64,000 nt of DNA from Sphingomonas rhizophila. Lineage in GTDB: Bacteria > Pseudomonadota > Alphaproteobacteria > Sphingomonadales > Sphingomonadaceae. A program made the translations under genes and the position numbers. A model generated the notes under the pieces. It was not told where the DNA came from, ran no database searches, and saw only the letters and a program-made list of their open reading frames with translations. Positions 62,361-64,000 of this stretch are shown in pieces. The stretch lies in contig NZ_CP060717.1 in NCBI RefSeq assembly GCF_014396585.1, positions 2,493,484-2,557,483 on the forward strand, in the 5' to 3' direction. How positions within the stretch are numbered: position 1 is the stretch's first letter; each line of letters starts with the position of its first letter.

Positions 62361-62963
62361 ATGATGCGCTTCGTGTTGCCGACCATTTTGCTTCTTGGCG
62401 CCTGCCAGCAACAGCCGGCCGACGAGCCGATTGGCCAGCCCTCGGCGAATGAAGCGGCGCCGGTGGTCGCCCCACCGCAAACGCCAGCCAAGCCGGTCGA
62501 TCGGAAGGTCAGCCGGTTCACTACCGGCGGCATTGAGAAGTGCCGGCTAGTCGATAAGAACGAGGAAGAGGGCGGATATTTCCGCCATCGCTGCCCGGGC
62601 GTCGGCGGTTATGACTACGAGGTTGTCGAAAGCGACCTTCGCCAGAACCTGGTCGTCATCCGGCCGGACGGGAAGCGCGACGATATCGCATTGAGCCCGG
62701 TTGCGGGCGGTGGCGGATTCAGCGTGCTTGGCCCGACCATCGAATGGCGTGGCGATGCGGGCCAGCCGCCGCGGACGATGACGGTGCGCTTCAACGTCAA
62801 CGAGGATCCCGATCCCAATGTGCCGGACCGATCCTACCTGGTCGTCATCCGGCTCGCTACGCTTGCCTGTCCCGTCGCCGCAGTACCGCCCGGTCCGAGC
62901 CAGAGCGACAGGGCGCGGGCGGTCGCGGACGCGGCCACGCTTCCGACCTGTATCGGCGGCTAG
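62361..62963 (+). CDS. Hypothetical lipoprotein
   Basis: A 200-residue protein with lipobox (LLLGAC), a Pro/Gln-rich linker and a folded C-terminal region with four cysteines. Starts ATG 62361 (or 62364), 7 bases after the preceding gene. No family recognised. Its stop overlaps the stop of a small convergent gene. Confidence 0.68.
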   Translation: MMRFVLPTILLLGACQQQPADEPIGQPSANEAAPVVAPPQTPAKPVDRKVSRFTTGGIEKCRLVDKNEEEGGYFRHRCPGVGGYDYEVVESDLRQNLVVIRPDGKRDDIALSPVAGGGGFSVLGPTIEWRGDAGQPPRTMTVRFNVNEDPDPNVPDRSYLVVIRLATLACPVAAVPPGPSQSDRARAVADAATLPTCIGG

Positions 62964-63097
62964 TAACCGAGCAGGTCGTCGCTCCACGGGTCGAAATCGA
63001 GATCGACCCGAAGCGCCCGCGCCGCGGCGAACCCGAGACCGACCAGCAACGCGCCGCCGATCATCCATGCCGATCTGGAACGCAGAATATCCCGCAT
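62960..63097 (-). CDS. Small 45-residue membrane protein
   Basis: Starts MRDILRSRSAWMIGG, has one hydrophobic helix (MIGGALLVGLGFAAARAL) and ends in an acidic tail (DPWSDDLLGY). ATG 63097 has GGGAGGGGG a few bases upstream. The last codon and stop overlap the convergent lipoprotein stop. Too short for routine calling but has the marks of a real gene. Confidence 0.6.
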   Translation of the reverse strand: MRDILRSRSAWMIGGALLVGLGFAAARALRVDLDFDPWSDDLLGY

Positions 63098-63179
63098 GAC
63101 CCCCTCCCTGCTGGGAAAGGGGCATAGCGGCGAAGTGAGTCGGGATTGTGACTCGGTTAGTGCGCGGCCTCGACCGCCT

Positions 63180-64000
63180 CTAGCCCGATGCTTCGAGCTG
63201 GCCGTTGATCGTTGCGAGCAGCCGGTCGAGTCCGGCCTCGTCCTTCGCCTCGGCGCGGGCGACGAGCACGTCCTGCGTGTTCGAAGCGCGCAGCAGCCAC
63301 CAGCCGTCGGCAGTCTTCACCCGGACGCCGTCGGTCGAATTGACCTCAGCGCCCTCGTCGGCCAGCCGCTTCGCGACCTCGTCGATCACCGCGAACTTGC
63401 GGGTCTCGTCGACCTGGAAGCGCATTTCCGGGGTCGCGATCGACACCGGCATTTCCGATCGCAAGTCGGTCAGGGACTTGCCGCTCTGCGACACCGCGCG
63501 GATCAGGCGCACCGCGGCGTAGATCGCGTCGTCGAAGCCGTACCACTGGTGCTTGAAGAAGATGTGGCCGCTCATTTCCCCGGCCAGCGGCGAATGGGTT
63601 TCCTTCATCTTCGACTTGATCAGGCTGTGCCCGGTCTTCCACATCAGCGGCGTGCCGCCCATTTCGGCGATCCGGTCGAACAGGGTCTGGCTGGCCTTCA
63701 CGTCGGCGATGATCGTCGCGCCCGGCTCGTCCTTCAGCACCGGTCCGGCCAGGATCATCAACAACTGGTCGCCCCAGATAACGCGGCCCTGCCCATCGAC
63801 CGCGCCGATGCGGTCTGCATCGCCGTCGAACGCGATACCGAAATCGAGACCCTTGTCGGCGACGAGCCGCTTCAGGTCTTCCAGGTTGGATTCGACCGTC
63901 GGGTCAGGGTGATGGTTGGGGAACGTCCCGTCGACGTCGGTGTAGATGGCGTGATGCTCACCCGGCAGGCGCTTCAACAGCTTTTCCAGCACCGGCCCGC
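63180..64000 (-). CDS. Phosphomannomutase/phosphoglucomutase (partial, 5' end outside window)
   Basis: The C-terminal part of an alpha-phosphohexomutase. The metal-binding loop FDGDADRIG, sugar-binding [10 protein letters not shown] and the phosphate-binding RASNTQ near the C terminus are present. The serine that carries the phosphate lies upstream, beyond 64000. Interconverts sugar 1- and 6-phosphates for polysaccharide or nucleotide-sugar synthesis. Confidence 0.92.
   Translation of the reverse strand, partial: GPVLEKLLKRLPGEHHAIYTDVDGTFPNHHPDPTVESNLEDLKRLVADKGLDFGIAFDGDADRIGAVDGQGRVIWGDQLLMILAGPVLKDEPGATIIADVKASQTLFDRIAEMGGTPLMWKTGHSLIKSKMKETHSPLAGEMSGHIFFKHQWYGFDDAIYAAVRLIRAVSQSGKSLTDLRSEMPVSIATPEMRFQVDETRKFAVIDEVAKRLADEGAEVNSTDGVRVKTADGWWLLRASNTQDVLVARAEAKDEAGLDRLLATINGQLEASG

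Overview
The window is GC-rich chromosomal DNA, almost fully coding, from an alphaproteobacterium that is most likely a sphingomonad. Four things point there: the linked rpmF-plsX-fabH-ihfA-merR operon, ATP-independent class I lysyl-tRNA synthetase, fused PabB-PabC, and alphaproteobacterial SspB and DUF2585 proteins. This lineage call is inference. There is no phage, transposase, integrase, rRNA or CRISPR array. One tRNA (Ser-GCU) is present.

Layout. 0-4.5 kb: tryptophan operon trpD-trpCF-trpB-trpA, with a fused trpC-trpF and proteins that read as enterobacterial in type. 4.7-10.2 kb: cold-shock protein, PfkB kinase, lipoprotein, queG, a PEP-mutase family protein and a LytS/LytTR two-component pair. 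10.3-17.4 kb: M1 aminopeptidase, a GGDEF-EAL protein, an EF-hand protein and a PAS hybrid histidine kinase. 17.4-21.4 kb: aromatic metabolism (flavin reductase, phhA, phhB, pcaF, paaD). A 30-codon leader peptide with three consecutive Tyr codons, followed by a terminator, lies between phhB and phhA and looks like a tyrosine-sensing attenuator. 21.4-34.5 kb: aroC, dctA, an APC permease, hinT, sspB, fumC, corA, acnA, ygfZ and pyrC. 34.5-43.7 kb: Crp/Fnr regulator, tRNA-Ser, PilZ protein, a fused aryl-CoA hydroxylase/reductase with an alpha/beta hydrolase, an orphan 2Fe-2S subunit, an RcnB-like protein, and an Lrp-type regulator beside two tandem S41 peptidases that share an operator-like palindrome. 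43.7-51.1 kb: lysS, a DinG-like helicase and the rpmF operon. 51.1-52.7 kb: a small lower-GC accessory patch with three copies of a palindromic repeat and two unrecognised genes. 52.7-64 kb: an MBL hydrolase, an M19 dipeptidase, pabBC, a ligase-associated DNA-repair set (pdeM, helicase, exonuclease) without its ligase, small membrane proteins and lipoproteins, and the end of a phosphomannomutase/phosphoglucomutase gene.

Sequence quality. Nine otherwise complete genes carry one or two frameshifts, eleven in all. Every one is repaired by adding a single base, in ten cases G (or C on the other strand) to a run. Because essential genes such as pyrC are hit and the error type is uniform, I read these as consensus errors, not gene decay. 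Those genes are annotated across the frameshift.
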